This document shows positions 1 through 8,054 of a DNA stretch of 35,922 nucleotides, piece after piece. The notes under the pieces were generated by a model. The model saw nothing but the letters and a program-made list of their open reading frames with translations. It was not told the DNA's origin and did no database searches. The stretch comes from Deltaproteobacteria bacterium. Lineage in GTDB: Bacteria; Bdellovibrionota_B; Oligoflexia; Oligoflexales; Bog-1112. Where the stretch lies: contig JACPKR010000008.1 of the NCBI GenBank assembly GCA_016186945.1, positions 67,950 through 103,871 of the forward strand. Direction: 5' to 3'. Position numbers and translations under genes: made by a program. Positions within the stretch are counted from its first letter, which is position 1, and each line of letters starts with the position of its first letter.

Positions 1-1179
1 GAGTAAGCTGTTGGACGCCAGTCTGTTCGCGCCGTGCAAGCCGTTGCAGGCTACTTCTCCTAGGGCGTAAAGGTGGCGGATGTTCGTCTGTCCGAAGCTG
101 TCGGTCACCAGACCTCCGCATGAGTAATGCGCAGCAGGTACGACGGGTATCCATTCTCGACTGATGTCTATACCGAGTTCGGCACAGGTCTGAGCAATAT
201 TGGGGAATAAATCCCTCACGCGCGCGCCCATAGGTGTTGCGTCCAGGTAGACTTTGTCCTCGCCTGTTTTCTTCAGTTCGAAGTCAATTGCTCTCGCGAC
301 AATATCGCGGGGAGCCAGGGAAGCGCTTGGATGATACGCCTGCATAAACTCCCTGCCATGTGTATCTCTCAGCACCGCCCCTTCACCTCGCAACGCTTCG
401 GAGATGAGGAAATTTCTCGCCTTCGGGTGAAATAAGCAGGTGGGGTGAAATTGCATGAACTCGAGGTTGGCGACTTTGCACCCAGCCCTCCAGCCAATGG
501 CGAGACCATCGCCAGTGGAATGAGAAGGGTTGGAAGTGTAAAGGTACAGCCTGCCATGCCCCCCTGTGCAAAGATAGGTCTTGGCACTTTTTACAGTCAC
601 GATTTTACCGCTCTTAAGACTGAGGACGTAGGCCCCGAGGCAAATGTTGCTGGTGAAGTCAGGCTGGCATTTGTCTGTTGTCAGAAGGTCTATAGCGGCA
701 TGTTGGTCCATGATGCGAATGTATGGGCTTGTACTTGCATGACGGATGAGTGCGTTCATGATGGCACGACCGGTCATATCCTGGGAATGAACGACGCGGC
801 GGTGACTATGCCCTCCCTCGCGCGTGAGATGTAATTCAGAAACAGTACCATTCTCCAGCTTTGTAAAGCTCACCCCCCACTGGAGAAGGTCTTTGATCAC
901 AGCCGGGCCTGATTCTACAACAAGGCGAACTACGTCTGTATGGCACAGACCAGCGCCTGCCTGGAGCGTGTCGTTTACGTGCTGGTCAAAACTATCATCA
1001 TGATGAAGAACCGAGGCTATCCCCCCCTGAGCATAGAACGAATTGCTTTCAGAAAAATCACCCTTCGATATAATTAAGACGCTTTGTTTTGCCTCCGCAA
1101 GTTTGAGGGCCAGGTATAGACCTGCCAATCCGGAGCCGATGATAAGATTTTCAGTTTGAAATTCAGTCTCTTTTGCCAT
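1..1179 (-). CDS. nadB: L-aspartate oxidase, C-terminus beyond window
   Basis: FAD-dependent oxidation of L-aspartate to iminoaspartate, the first step of de novo NAD synthesis, in the cytoplasm. The frame is open without a stop from the ATG at 1179 to the left edge (393 codons). The N-terminus has the FAD-binding glycine motif (IIGSGLAGLYLALKLAE), then SFYAQGGIASV and MEFMQFHPT-type segments (here LEFMQFHPTCLFHP). The last visible residues, GEVACNGLHGANRLASNSLL, are the NadB C-terminal flavin-domain hallmark. About 140 residues of a normal-length NadB (about 530 aa) lie outside. It is divergent from pgsA across a 100-bp gap. Succinate dehydrogenase/fumarate reductase flavoproteins are related, but the GLHGANRLASNSLL block is specific for NadB. 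Confidence 0.95.
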   Translation of the reverse strand, partial: MAKETEFQTENLIIGSGLAGLYLALKLAEAKQSVLIISKGDFSESNSFYAQGGIASVLHHDDSFDQHVNDTLQAGAGLCHTDVVRLVVESGPAVIKDLLQWGVSFTKLENGTVSELHLTREGGHSHRRVVHSQDMTGRAIMNALIRHASTSPYIRIMDQHAAIDLLTTDKCQPDFTSNICLGAYVLSLKSGKIVTVKSAKTYLCTGGHGRLYLYTSNPSHSTGDGLAIGWRAGCKVANLEFMQFHPTCLFHPKARNFLISEALRGEGAVLRDTHGREFMQAYHPSASLAPRDIVARAIDFELKKTGEDKVYLDATPMGARVRDLFPNIAQTCAELGIDISREWIPVVPAAHYSCGGLVTDSFGQTNIRHLYALGEVACNGLHGANRLASNSLL

Positions 1180-1279
1180 ATTTTTAAACCGATCCTGTTT
1201 AACATCCTGCTTATTTGACCCGAGAATTCATTAGCATGGAATCACTGAAGCTTGTACGTAATTCTCTTTGGATTTTATT

Positions 1280-1846
1280 ATGCCAAATACACATAAATAC
1301 GCATGGTTGAGGGGCCTTCCTAACCAACTCACCCTTTTTAGAATCGCTGTGATCCCTCTTTTGCTTATCCTCTTTCCTTGGGGGATCAACAGCTTGAATA
1401 TTTTCTGCGCAGCCCTCTTTGCCATTGCTGCGCTTACGGACTTTGCCGACGGGTTCATTGCTCGTCAGTTCAAGATGGAAAGCAAGCTTGGCGGACTCAT
1501 AGACCCTATTGCTGACAAATTACTAACTACCGCCGGTTTAGTCCTCCTCACAGGAACGAACCTCGTATGGTCTTGGCTAGCAGGGATTTTGCTTTGTCGG
1601 GAAATTGCACTTTCTGGATTTCGTCTGCTAGCTCAGCAGCAGGGGCTTAGTATTCCTGTTAACTGGTTGGGAAAGGCCAAAACTTTTTTCCTCGATGTCG
1701 CTATTCCCTGTCTGATGGTTAAGAAGCCACTTTTCGGTTTCCCCTTTTGGGAAGTGGGCATGGTGAGCATTTGGATTGGCCTTGTTCTTTCGATCGTTTC
1801 GGCATGGGTCTATATCAAAGGGTTTTTACAACAAGCCGATCTTTAA
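1280..1846 (+). CDS. pgsA: CDP-diacylglycerol--glycerol-3-phosphate 3-phosphatidyltransferase
   Basis: Membrane enzyme that makes phosphatidylglycerol phosphate from CDP-diacylglycerol and glycerol 3-phosphate. The CDP-alcohol phosphotransferase signature is complete: D54, D57-G58, A61-R62, G71, D75 and D79 in the exact D-x2-DG-x2-AR-x8-G-x3-D-x3-D spacing. Several hydrophobic helices surround it, and the length (188 aa) is normal. I chose the ATG at 1280; an in-frame TTG lies at 1268, and neither has a strong ribosome binding site. PgpA, which dephosphorylates the product, is also in this window (29082-29558) but in a separate operon. The head group could differ (phosphatidylserine or cardiolipin synthase relatives), but the NQLTLFRI start and the size favour PgsA. 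Confidence 0.9.
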   Translation: MPNTHKYAWLRGLPNQLTLFRIAVIPLLLILFPWGINSLNIFCAALFAIAALTDFADGFIARQFKMESKLGGLIDPIADKLLTTAGLVLLTGTNLVWSWLAGILLCREIALSGFRLLAQQQGLSIPVNWLGKAKTFFLDVAIPCLMVKKPLFGFPFWEVGMVSIWIGLVLSIVSAWVYIKGFLQQADL

Positions 1847-1953
1847 TCCCCATGTTCTCTATAGTGTTCAAGTTTTCGTTGTTGATGGTAAAATAGACAT
1901 TAAAAAGATCAGGGAGAGCAAGAGGAAGGTCTAGCGATCTGTGGTCTTTCGAA

Positions 1954-2110
1954 AGTATAGAATTTGGGAAAAAGAATTTGTGGAGAGGACCTTTTTTGAA
2001 AAAAAGTTCCCCTCCACGCCTCCCCCCAAAAAACTTTAGATATTGAAGTTTTTGAAAAGGGGCTTGGGGAAAGAACTTTTTTCAAAAAGTTTTTCCCCAA
2101 ATTGATTATC
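1954..2110. repeat. Family B palindromic repeat, copy 1 (longest copy)
   Basis: Two consecutive hairpins. The first is 1980-2017, GTGGAGAGGACC with T-run against A-run and GTTCCCCTCCAC. The second is 2064-2100, TTGGGGAAAGAAC with T-run against A-run and a TTCCCCAA end. They are joined by a linker (2018-2063) that also occurs in copies at 10760, 15288 and 29011. The downstream end (CCCAAATTGATTATCTT) recurs in variant form at 10950-10964 and, inverted, near 34025-34040. It runs directly into the reading frame of the following MBL gene. Confidence 0.85.
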
Positions 2111-2178
2111 TTGGTGTCAGGGGTTCGCGCCCCACACACAAGAAAGAGCTTATTGGGTATGGGGGTAACTCCACTTCT

Positions 2179-2991
2179 TTGGAGTTTGTCTTTGAGAAGG
2201 AGGATTTCCATATCTTTCTTGACGGCGGATCGGGACTGGTCGCATGCGGAAGGGAATTAGGGATCAACCCGAAGAAGAAGAAAATCTATTTCGTGATCAC
2301 CCATACTCACTGGGACCACATTATGGGTTTCCCCTATTTTCTGCCTTTTCACAATGAGAACATGGAATTCACATTCTTTTCATCGACTACCTCCAAGGCT
2401 ACGTTTTCCGACCTTTTCCTGGGGTTGCAAAGGTCACGCCATCTGCCTGTTCCTCCTTTCCTCCTCCACGCAAAGATCAAGTTTGAATCCAAGCAGTCAG
2501 ATACTGAATTTCTCGTAGAAAACAAGGTGCGTATTCAAGCTCATCAAATCAACCACCAAGGGATTACACTCGGGTATCGTTTGGAATATGAAGATAAATC
2601 CGTTTCTGTGATCACTGACAATGCACCGATCAATGACGGCAACTATCTTGGCGAAGGCATGAAGGAAAAGGCTGCTCCTGATCCCAAAGCCTTTGAGCAA
2701 GAGTTTGACGAGTCGATGGTGCGGTTCTTGCGAAACTGTCATACTGCTGTTTTCGACACCCATTTCACTGAAGCAAACTTGAAACCGGACTGGGGGCATT
2801 CCACACCAGAGCGCGCACTCGCGTATTGCAAGAAAGCTGGTGTGAAGCGCCTCGTTCTGTTCCATCACGCACCTGAGGACATGGACGGTGATGTCGATAA
2901 AAAAGTCGCCGGAGTTCAAGAGGACGGGCGTACTCATGGGGTGGAAGTCGTTGCAGCCAGGGAAGGGGATATATGGAATCTCTCAAACTAA
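2179..2991 (+). CDS. MBL-fold metallo-hydrolase, first of a tandem pair, 5' end altered
   Basis: Metallo-beta-lactamase fold hydrolase of the class often annotated as cyclic-nucleotide phosphodiesterase or RNase Z-like. The zinc motif HTHWDH and the late motifs DTHF and WGHST are present. The first canonical in-frame start is TTG at 2179. The same frame is open further upstream and from 2101 encodes IDYLGVRGSRPTHKK followed by GYGGNSTS, the conserved FWGxRGS and GGNT blocks that open this family. So the true protein begins near 2101, but no ATG, GTG or TTG is in frame there, only ATT at 2101. That DNA is the end of a family B repeat, which seems to have replaced the start codon. The 3' end overlaps the next gene by 19 bp. 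Substrate unknown; expression uncertain. Confidence 0.75.
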   Translation: MEFVFEKEDFHIFLDGGSGLVACGRELGINPKKKKIYFVITHTHWDHIMGFPYFLPFHNENMEFTFFSSTTSKATFSDLFLGLQRSRHLPVPPFLLHAKIKFESKQSDTEFLVENKVRIQAHQINHQGITLGYRLEYEDKSVSVITDNAPINDGNYLGEGMKEKAAPDPKAFEQEFDESMVRFLRNCHTAVFDTHFTEANLKPDWGHSTPERALAYCKKAGVKRLVLFHHAPEDMDGDVDKKVAGVQEDGRTHGVEVVAAREGDIWNLSN

Positions 2992-3848
2992 AATTCTGGG
3001 GAACACGGGGTATCATCAGTTCTGCACGCAAATCCACAAACATATTTGGGGGGAACACAACCTGCCTTCAGGTGCTTCACGACAACCACCTCATCATTGT
3101 CGACACCGGCTTCGGCGTTGCTCTTTTGGGGGAAGAGCTGATGAAGCTCATTCTCGAGAAAAAAGAGAAGCTCACGATCCACATTTTCTTCACCCACTTT
3201 CACTGGGACCACATCCAAGGTTTGGCGTTCTTTCATCCTATTTATTTTCCGTCCACTAAACTACATTTGTACGCACCGATGACACGTAAGTTTATTTGGG
3301 AGAGCCTAGACATACTCTTTGATGGAAGCTATTCCCCGTTTGCCGGAATCGACAGCATGCCGTGCAATATTGAAATTCATGAACTGACCGGCCCCATAAA
3401 CATTGACAAAATAGAGGTCAGGTTCATACCTGTCGATCATCACATCAAGGGGAATGAAAAAACGGAATCGCTGACCTATGCATACAAGTTCAAAGCCGGT
3501 CCCCACTCGATTGTCTTTGCTCCCGACCATGAAGGAAGGGATTCCAGCATCAACGGACGCTTTGTCGAATTCTCAGAGGGGGTGGAAATCCTCGTGCATG
3601 ACGCTCAATTCATGGAGAATGATGCCGTTACGACAGGTTTGGGACATTCTACCGTTAACCAGGCTCTGAGAAATGCCCTGAAGGCACGTGCTCAGCTTAC
3701 TCTTCTCACGCACCACGATCCGAAACGTGACGACAATGAAATTCTGAAAGTCACGCGCGATCTTCGAAAATCGACGGAATTCAAAAGCGTTCGATTCGAA
3801 TATGCCCGAGAGGGTGTCATCTATGACCCTGCCCTGAGCGGAAAATAG
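2973..3848 (+). CDS. MBL-fold metallo-hydrolase, second of a tandem pair
   Basis: Intact paralogue of the preceding gene. It begins MESLKLKFWGTRGI, followed by FGGNTTCLQV and VDTGFG, then the zinc-binding HFHWDH, and later VDHH, APDHEG, HDAQF and GLGHST, the usual metal and core motifs of the family. The ATG at 2973 follows GGAAGGGG at a sensible distance and overlaps the upstream gene by 19 bp, so the two are translationally coupled. At 291 aa it is the expected length and has no signal peptide, so it is cytoplasmic. Family members hydrolyse phosphodiesters or related bonds; the substrate cannot be read from the sequence. The shared HWDH-I-x-G and GHST motifs indicate an old tandem duplication. 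Confidence 0.85.
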   Translation: MESLKLKFWGTRGIISSARKSTNIFGGNTTCLQVLHDNHLIIVDTGFGVALLGEELMKLILEKKEKLTIHIFFTHFHWDHIQGLAFFHPIYFPSTKLHLYAPMTRKFIWESLDILFDGSYSPFAGIDSMPCNIEIHELTGPINIDKIEVRFIPVDHHIKGNEKTESLTYAYKFKAGPHSIVFAPDHEGRDSSINGRFVEFSEGVEILVHDAQFMENDAVTTGLGHSTVNQALRNALKARAQLTLLTHHDPKRDDNEILKVTRDLRKSTEFKSVRFEYAREGVIYDPALSGK

Positions 3849-3856
3849 CTTTCATG

Positions 3857-3928
3857 TTTTGTTGCAAGGAGGTGGTTTGGAGGAAACTGCGCAGCTGGTT
3901 CCTCCAAGAAATTTCTTTTTGCTACAAA
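3857..3928 (+). repeat. Family A palindromic repeat, copy 1
   Basis: The 48-bp core at 3865-3912 contains AAGGAGGTGG, then the arms GGAGGAA and TTCCTCC around a centre with CTGCGCAG. The outer arms are TTTGTTGCAA on the left and TTGCTACAAA on the right, complementary except at one position. It lies between two plus-strand genes. Confidence 0.85.
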
Positions 3929-3980
3929 CTCACCGTTGGTGTAATTTCAGTCTACAATCCACTGGAAGCATAAGGGGAAC

Positions 3981-5027
3981 ATGATGGACGGTTCGAAGTT
4001 CGATGTTGTAACAATCTGTAACGCCTTGGTGGACATCAGCTATCAGGCTTCTAATGCCGACCTGGCGAAATTTCAACTCACCAAGGGCCATATGCACCTG
4101 GTTGATTCAGCAAAACAAAAAGCCATCCATGAACATTTTTCAGGCAAAAACGCATCCGTAGAGCTAGGCGGATCGTCATTGAATGTCATCCGGGCCTTGG
4201 CTGCGTTGCAGAAGAAAACTGCATTTATCGGGATGGTCTCCTCAGATCACTATGGTTATATCATCAAAAAACGCATGGAAGATTTGAAGATTGGAAACCG
4301 CCTTATCTTCTCAGATGAAGACTCTACGGGTACCTGCGTGATCCTTGTAACGAAAGATGGGGAGCGGACAGGGAATACGCACTTAGGAGCCTCCAGACTT
4401 TACAACAAGGATCACGTCCCCTTCGATGATATTCGTCGCACCCGGGTCTTCCATGTCTCCGGCTACCAATGGGACACAAAGTCGCAGAAGGAAGCCATCA
4501 TGGCCGCCCTTCAGGCTGCCAAGGAAGCAAACTGCAAGATCTCATTTGATGTCGCCGATCCGGCTGTAGTCATGCATCACAAAGGCGATTTTCTAAACAT
4601 CATCAGCGAATTTGCTGACATCGTTTTTGCAAATGAAGAAGAGACCCGACTTCTTTTTGATCGCAAGCCGACCGAAGCCGCGAGTTTAATCGCAGACATA
4701 GGCGCTATAGCTGCCATCAAACTCGGTTCCAAGGGAGCCCTCATCCAGAAAGGTAAGGAGATCTTTACAATTCCCCCTGTGAAAGCGACCGTTGTCGACA
4801 CAACAGCCGCGGGGGATATTTTCGCTGCAGGATTCCTCTTCGGCTATTTGTCGGAAATGTCACTCGACACATGCGGGCAGCTAGCCGCTTATATGGCCAG
4901 TGATGTGATCAGCCGCTTCGGCACGACCGTTTCTCACGAAGTTATCGAAAACGTGCTGCAAACCTACCAGGGATCAGGCTGGCCAGATGGGTTCTTAAAA
5001 CGAATGCGCTCCGAAGAATTGAGGTAG
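3981..5027 (+). CDS. PfkB-family carbohydrate/nucleoside kinase (adenosine-kinase-like)
   Basis: ATP-dependent ribokinase-fold kinase. The N-terminal half has the glycine-rich substrate site ELGGSSLNVIRALAALQ. The C-terminal signature reads DTTAAGDIFAAGFLFG, with the catalytic Asp in AAGD; the usual first Gly of DTxGAGD is Ala here. Length is 348 aa. ATG at 3981 follows AAGGGG. The sequence resembles adenosine kinases and sugar kinases of proteobacteria, and the window also holds purine and deoxynucleoside catabolism genes, so adenosine or another nucleoside is a reasonable substrate. Ribokinase or fructokinase activity cannot be excluded. Its 3' end overlaps the convergent gene at 4964 by 64 bp. 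Confidence 0.85.
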   Translation: MMDGSKFDVVTICNALVDISYQASNADLAKFQLTKGHMHLVDSAKQKAIHEHFSGKNASVELGGSSLNVIRALAALQKKTAFIGMVSSDHYGYIIKKRMEDLKIGNRLIFSDEDSTGTCVILVTKDGERTGNTHLGASRLYNKDHVPFDDIRRTRVFHVSGYQWDTKSQKEAIMAALQAAKEANCKISFDVADPAVVMHHKGDFLNIISEFADIVFANEEETRLLFDRKPTEAASLIADIGAIAAIKLGSKGALIQKGKEIFTIPPVKATVVDTTAAGDIFAAGFLFGYLSEMSLDTCGQLAAYMASDVISRFGTTVSHEVIENVLQTYQGSGWPDGFLKRMRSEELR

Positions 5028-5313
5028 AATTCAGCCCCCCGTACAAGATCCCAGTAAAAACGGGACGCCTTCTTGGGATCCTTAAACTCGGAAAAAGCCT
5101 CCCTCGTCTCTTTTATCTCCGGAATCGTGTAGGAAACATAAACGCGGATCACCCGCGGATGAATTTCGTACCATACCCGATTGGCAGTAAGGGCAAAAGT
5201 GACGCCTGGAAAGAGCCACCCCATTAGAAAAACATAAGTAATTGCGACACGTTGAAAAATGTGATCCAACGGCTTTACTTTCTTCTTAGAAAACGTATTA
5301 TATTGTCCTTTCA
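4964..5313 (-). CDS. small membrane or exported protein of unknown function
   Basis: I do not recognise a family. From the ATG at 5313 the product is 116 aa: a basic N-terminus (MKGQYNTFSKKKVK), one hydrophobic segment (ITYVFLMGWLFPGVTFAL) that could be a signal peptide or membrane anchor, then a soluble part with VWYEIHPRVIRVYVSYTIPE and FYWDLVRGAEFYL. A TTG start at 5344 would add ten residues. The last 64 bp overlap the end of the kinase gene on the other strand, and the start faces lepB divergently. No clear ribosome binding site was seen. Confidence 0.5.
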
Positions 5314-5382
5314 TCGGCACTGGGCATTGTCTGTTCGCAAGCAATTCTGCAAGGCGCTAAAAATCAAGGAGAAAATCAGAGA

Positions 5383-6129
5383 ATGGGCCTAAAAGATACC
5401 AAAGAAAAAAAGTCACAACCCGGCTTTTTTAGCTACGAAAATTTGCGTTCCCTATTTGTCCTCATAGTCATAATCCTCGCAATACGTTGGTCGTGTGCGT
5501 CTCCCTACCATGTGCCCACACCCTCTATGGAACCCTCCATCAAAGTCGGCGATCGTCTCCTCGCCTGGAAACTTGCCTACAATTTAAAGTTCCCTTTCAC
5601 AGATTTTGTCATAGCTGAATGGAGCGACATCAAACGCGGTGACATTATTATTTTCAAATACCCCAAGGATACGAGTCTGGACTATGTGAAAAGGGTCGTC
5701 GGACTTGCAGGAGATAGAATCCGTCTGATCAATGACGTACTTTATGTAAACGGTGTCCCGCAAACGAGAGTTCCGCATAACCATGATCGCAGCGTGCTCA
5801 CAGATATTAAAGCTGAGAAGGAACTAAAAATCCTCTTTGAAGAAACTCTCGATGACGTAAAGCATTGGACGATGAACTGGATTCCCGAACTTCGTCACCC
5901 TGGCCTGGGGAATTGGCCTTCCGATGGAAGCGAATACGTCGTACCTCCCGATTCAGTGTTTGTCATGGGTGACAATCGGGACGATTCCCAGGATTCCCGC
6001 TTCTGGAACGAAGTTCCCAAATCGTATGTTAAGGGAAAAGCTCTCTTTGTGATCTGGAGTATGTTCAGTGAAAAAGGGCATCTGATCCCTAGTTTCCGTT
6101 TCGACCGTTTCTTCAATTGGCTCCACTAG
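5383..6129 (+). CDS. lepB: signal peptidase I
   Basis: Removes signal peptides from exported proteins at the outer face of the inner membrane. One N-terminal membrane helix (about residues 22-38) is followed by the catalytic box PTPSMEPSIKVGD with the nucleophile Ser48. The lysine general base is Lys103 in YVKRVVGLAGD. The C-terminal signature GDNRDDSQDSR and the VKGKALFVIWS segment complete the family pattern. Length is 248 aa. The ATG at 5383 follows AAGGAG. An insert between the lysine box and GDNR (about residues 130-190) is longer than in small Gram-positive enzymes and common in proteobacterial ones. Confidence 0.95.
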   Translation: MGLKDTKEKKSQPGFFSYENLRSLFVLIVIILAIRWSCASPYHVPTPSMEPSIKVGDRLLAWKLAYNLKFPFTDFVIAEWSDIKRGDIIIFKYPKDTSLDYVKRVVGLAGDRIRLINDVLYVNGVPQTRVPHNHDRSVLTDIKAEKELKILFEETLDDVKHWTMNWIPELRHPGLGNWPSDGSEYVVPPDSVFVMGDNRDDSQDSRFWNEVPKSYVKGKALFVIWSMFSEKGHLIPSFRFDRFFNWLH

Positions 6130-6171
6130 GAGCGTTTTTATGAGCTTGGAATAATTGGGTCTTTTTTTGCA

Positions 6172-6579
6172 ATGTTATGTTACCGAGAAAATAGCCGAAG
6201 TATAGAAAAGTGGGACTGGGTGGAATTACTCAGAATTTCCGCTTACCATCCAACGTACGCCGTGAGGCAGAGCGCTATGAACGCAACGGACGGCTATATC
6301 TTCAAACGTGAATACTGGGTCGGAGATTCGCGCGATGGAGTGATTATCAATGGGGACGGCTACCATTTCTTCCGTATGCTACCCGTGGGCCTCATCTTAG
6401 AAGCTTACGAAATGTATGAAAACGAAGAGGGTGACGAAGTTGTAACCCCCCTTCCTGAAATGAACAACGTCCACTGGATCAACGACCTAGGTTTCAAAGA
6501 CCTCGAAGATCTCGACGAGATCGATGAAAGAGAATTTTCCCGAATAAAAAAGCGAAGTGGACAGCAACCCCAAGTCTAA
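6172..6579 (+). CDS. small acidic protein of unknown function
   Basis: 135 aa, no recognised family. The N-terminal part is mixed (KWDWVELLRISAYHPTYAVRQ), the middle has YIFKREYWVGDSRDGVIINGDGYHFF, and the C-terminus is strongly acidic (DLEDLDEIDERE). There is no signal peptide or membrane helix, so it is probably cytoplasmic. It starts 42 bp after lepB on the same strand and could be cotranscribed. The ATG at 6172 lacks a convincing ribosome binding site; another ATG at 6277 would give a shorter product. It converges on the gene at 6582 with a 2-bp gap. Confidence 0.6.
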   Translation: MLCYRENSRSIEKWDWVELLRISAYHPTYAVRQSAMNATDGYIFKREYWVGDSRDGVIINGDGYHFFRMLPVGLILEAYEMYENEEGDEVVTPLPEMNNVHWINDLGFKDLEDLDEIDEREFSRIKKRSGQQPQV

Positions 6580-6581
6580 GT

Positions 6582-7790
6582 TCACTCAGCGAGCAATGCC
6601 TGCAAGCGTGAGATGATCTGCTGATAGAGCGCAAGTCGCTGAGGAACATTTCCTCGGAAGGCACCCACTACCGAGCTAAAGAGGTTTGATTGAAAACCAT
6701 CCCTCACCCTAGCTTCGTCCGCAAGCGACAAGTGGCCGTACTCTCGTCTCATTTGCCCTAACAGCATCTGTAAAGGACCATCCGCTTTGATGAGCAGTTC
6801 CCTGTAGCGCGCCTCCACATTCAGCTGCGTTGCATGCGGTAGTATAGAGAACACGAGACGAGCCTCTGCTTGTGCGCCTCTCAAATGGTCCAGCAAAGCC
6901 TGCGCCTGTGCCAGCAGACGCCCCACTGTCTCAGCCCCTTGAGGGTCAGGCTCCAGATTCCCTAAGCGTCGTACGGTTAGGGCCCAAAGGCGCACCTGAG
7001 CGCGTTCGACAAGGAGGTCAAGGTCCACGACTCCCACAGGTACGCCTTCCAGAAGGATAGCTGCCTGTTCGTAGGCACGAACCACAAGCTCATAACGTTC
7101 CTGCACCGACCAAGCAGGGATCTGCGCTCCTTCAACCCGCAAAAAGTCCGTTACCAAATTTTCCTGATGAATATCTCGAATTCGCATAGCTAGATTGATA
7201 TACTGATGTGCCAGGTTGCTTCCTACCGCCTCGGGGTCGATGGTCATGAGGAGCAATTCCCTTGGAAGCGCTCCCAGCCAGGCAGGGCCGCTCCGTCGAA
7301 TCATTTCCAAGTGCGCTTCACGAACATTCTCCTGCCTCTCGGCCATGCGATCGCCTTGATTTACATACTGTGCTGCAAATTCCGAATTGTTTCTCACTCG
7401 GTCGACTGTGCGTTCGAAAAAGTCAATTACGCCATCCTCATTGGCCCATTGCATAATTGTCGGGTCAGCCGCAAGCCTTGTTAAAAGAAGTCTCTCAAAT
7501 CGCTCATACTCCTCTGGATCCCTCCATGTTTCACGATGGACTACCTTCGCAACACACTCAAGAACTCTGACTGTCATTCCAGTACCGAGAAGCGGTAGAA
7601 GGCGCTGCAAACGACCAAACTCCTCGTCAGAAAACCCTGCCCTAAAGTGCTCAATCAGTTCCGGAACGGAAGGACTGCCCCGACCGGAACGAATGTGCAG
7701 GGGAAAAACTTCAGCTGCGGCGAAAAGCACTCCCGACAAGCTGCTACTGCTAACCAACACCGCAAGAGCGACCTGTTGAAGCTTATCCAT
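6582..7790 (-). CDS. exported alpha-helical protein of unknown function
   Basis: 402 aa with a probable Sec signal peptide (LQQVALAVLVSSSSLSGVLFAAA). The rest is predicted mostly helical and rich in Leu, Ala, Arg and Glu, without a motif that I recognise. It is probably periplasmic. ATG at 7790 is preceded by GGAGGT at a good distance, so the start is reliable. It is divergent from the phosphatase-like lipoprotein at 8055, and a family A repeat occupies the shared upstream region. The leucine/arginine-rich helical hairpins could form repeats or a coiled bundle, but I see no clear period. Confidence 0.75.
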   Translation of the reverse strand: MDKLQQVALAVLVSSSSLSGVLFAAAEVFPLHIRSGRGSPSVPELIEHFRAGFSDEEFGRLQRLLPLLGTGMTVRVLECVAKVVHRETWRDPEEYERFERLLLTRLAADPTIMQWANEDGVIDFFERTVDRVRNNSEFAAQYVNQGDRMAERQENVREAHLEMIRRSGPAWLGALPRELLLMTIDPEAVGSNLAHQYINLAMRIRDIHQENLVTDFLRVEGAQIPAWSVQERYELVVRAYEQAAILLEGVPVGVVDLDLLVERAQVRLWALTVRRLGNLEPDPQGAETVGRLLAQAQALLDHLRGAQAEARLVFSILPHATQLNVEARYRELLIKADGPLQMLLGQMRREYGHLSLADEARVRDGFQSNLFSSVVGAFRGNVPQRLALYQQIISRLQALLAE

Positions 7791-7892
7791 GCCTGACCTC
7801 CACTGGCTGGGATTTCTTCCTTCAGTTAAAACCTACTCAGATTTGGCCGGTTGGTCAATTAATTTTGCTTTAAAAACAGGATAATATAACAA

Positions 7893-7992
7893 GCAAGGAG
7901 GTTGTTTGGAGGTGCGAGTGAAGCGTCGCCTCCCCCGGATTTCTTGGAGGAACCAGCTGCGCAGTTTCCTCCAAACCACCTCCTTGCCCCAA
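7893..7992 (-). repeat. Family A palindromic repeat, copy 2, with long outer arms
   Basis: Core in minus orientation at 7939-7986. On its left is the GC-rich module (GCGTCGCCTCCCCC, 7924-7936 region) and a degenerate outer arm CAAGGAGGTTGTTTGGAGG (7894-7912) that pairs with the core's own CCTCCAAACCACCTCCTTG. It lies in the divergent upstream region of 7790(-) and 8055(+). Confidence 0.85.
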
Positions 7993-8054
7993 AGCGCATG
8001 GTAATATATGTATATGCACCCATAGCTCCAAAAAATTCTGACAAAGAGGTCGAG

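Noticed and set aside
445-834. 129-codon plus-strand open frame
   Set aside because: It lies antisense inside nadB, whose minus-strand frame is open and matches the family throughout.
7984-8012. Promoter formed by the repeat end TTGCCC and a downstream TATGTA
   Set aside because: The -10 match is poor (3 of 6) and other spacings are no better; not strong enough to list.
7902-8054. N-terminal extension of the phosphatase-like lipoprotein
   Set aside because: It translates a family A repeat; the ATG at 8055 has a ribosome binding site and starts a proper lipoprotein signal.
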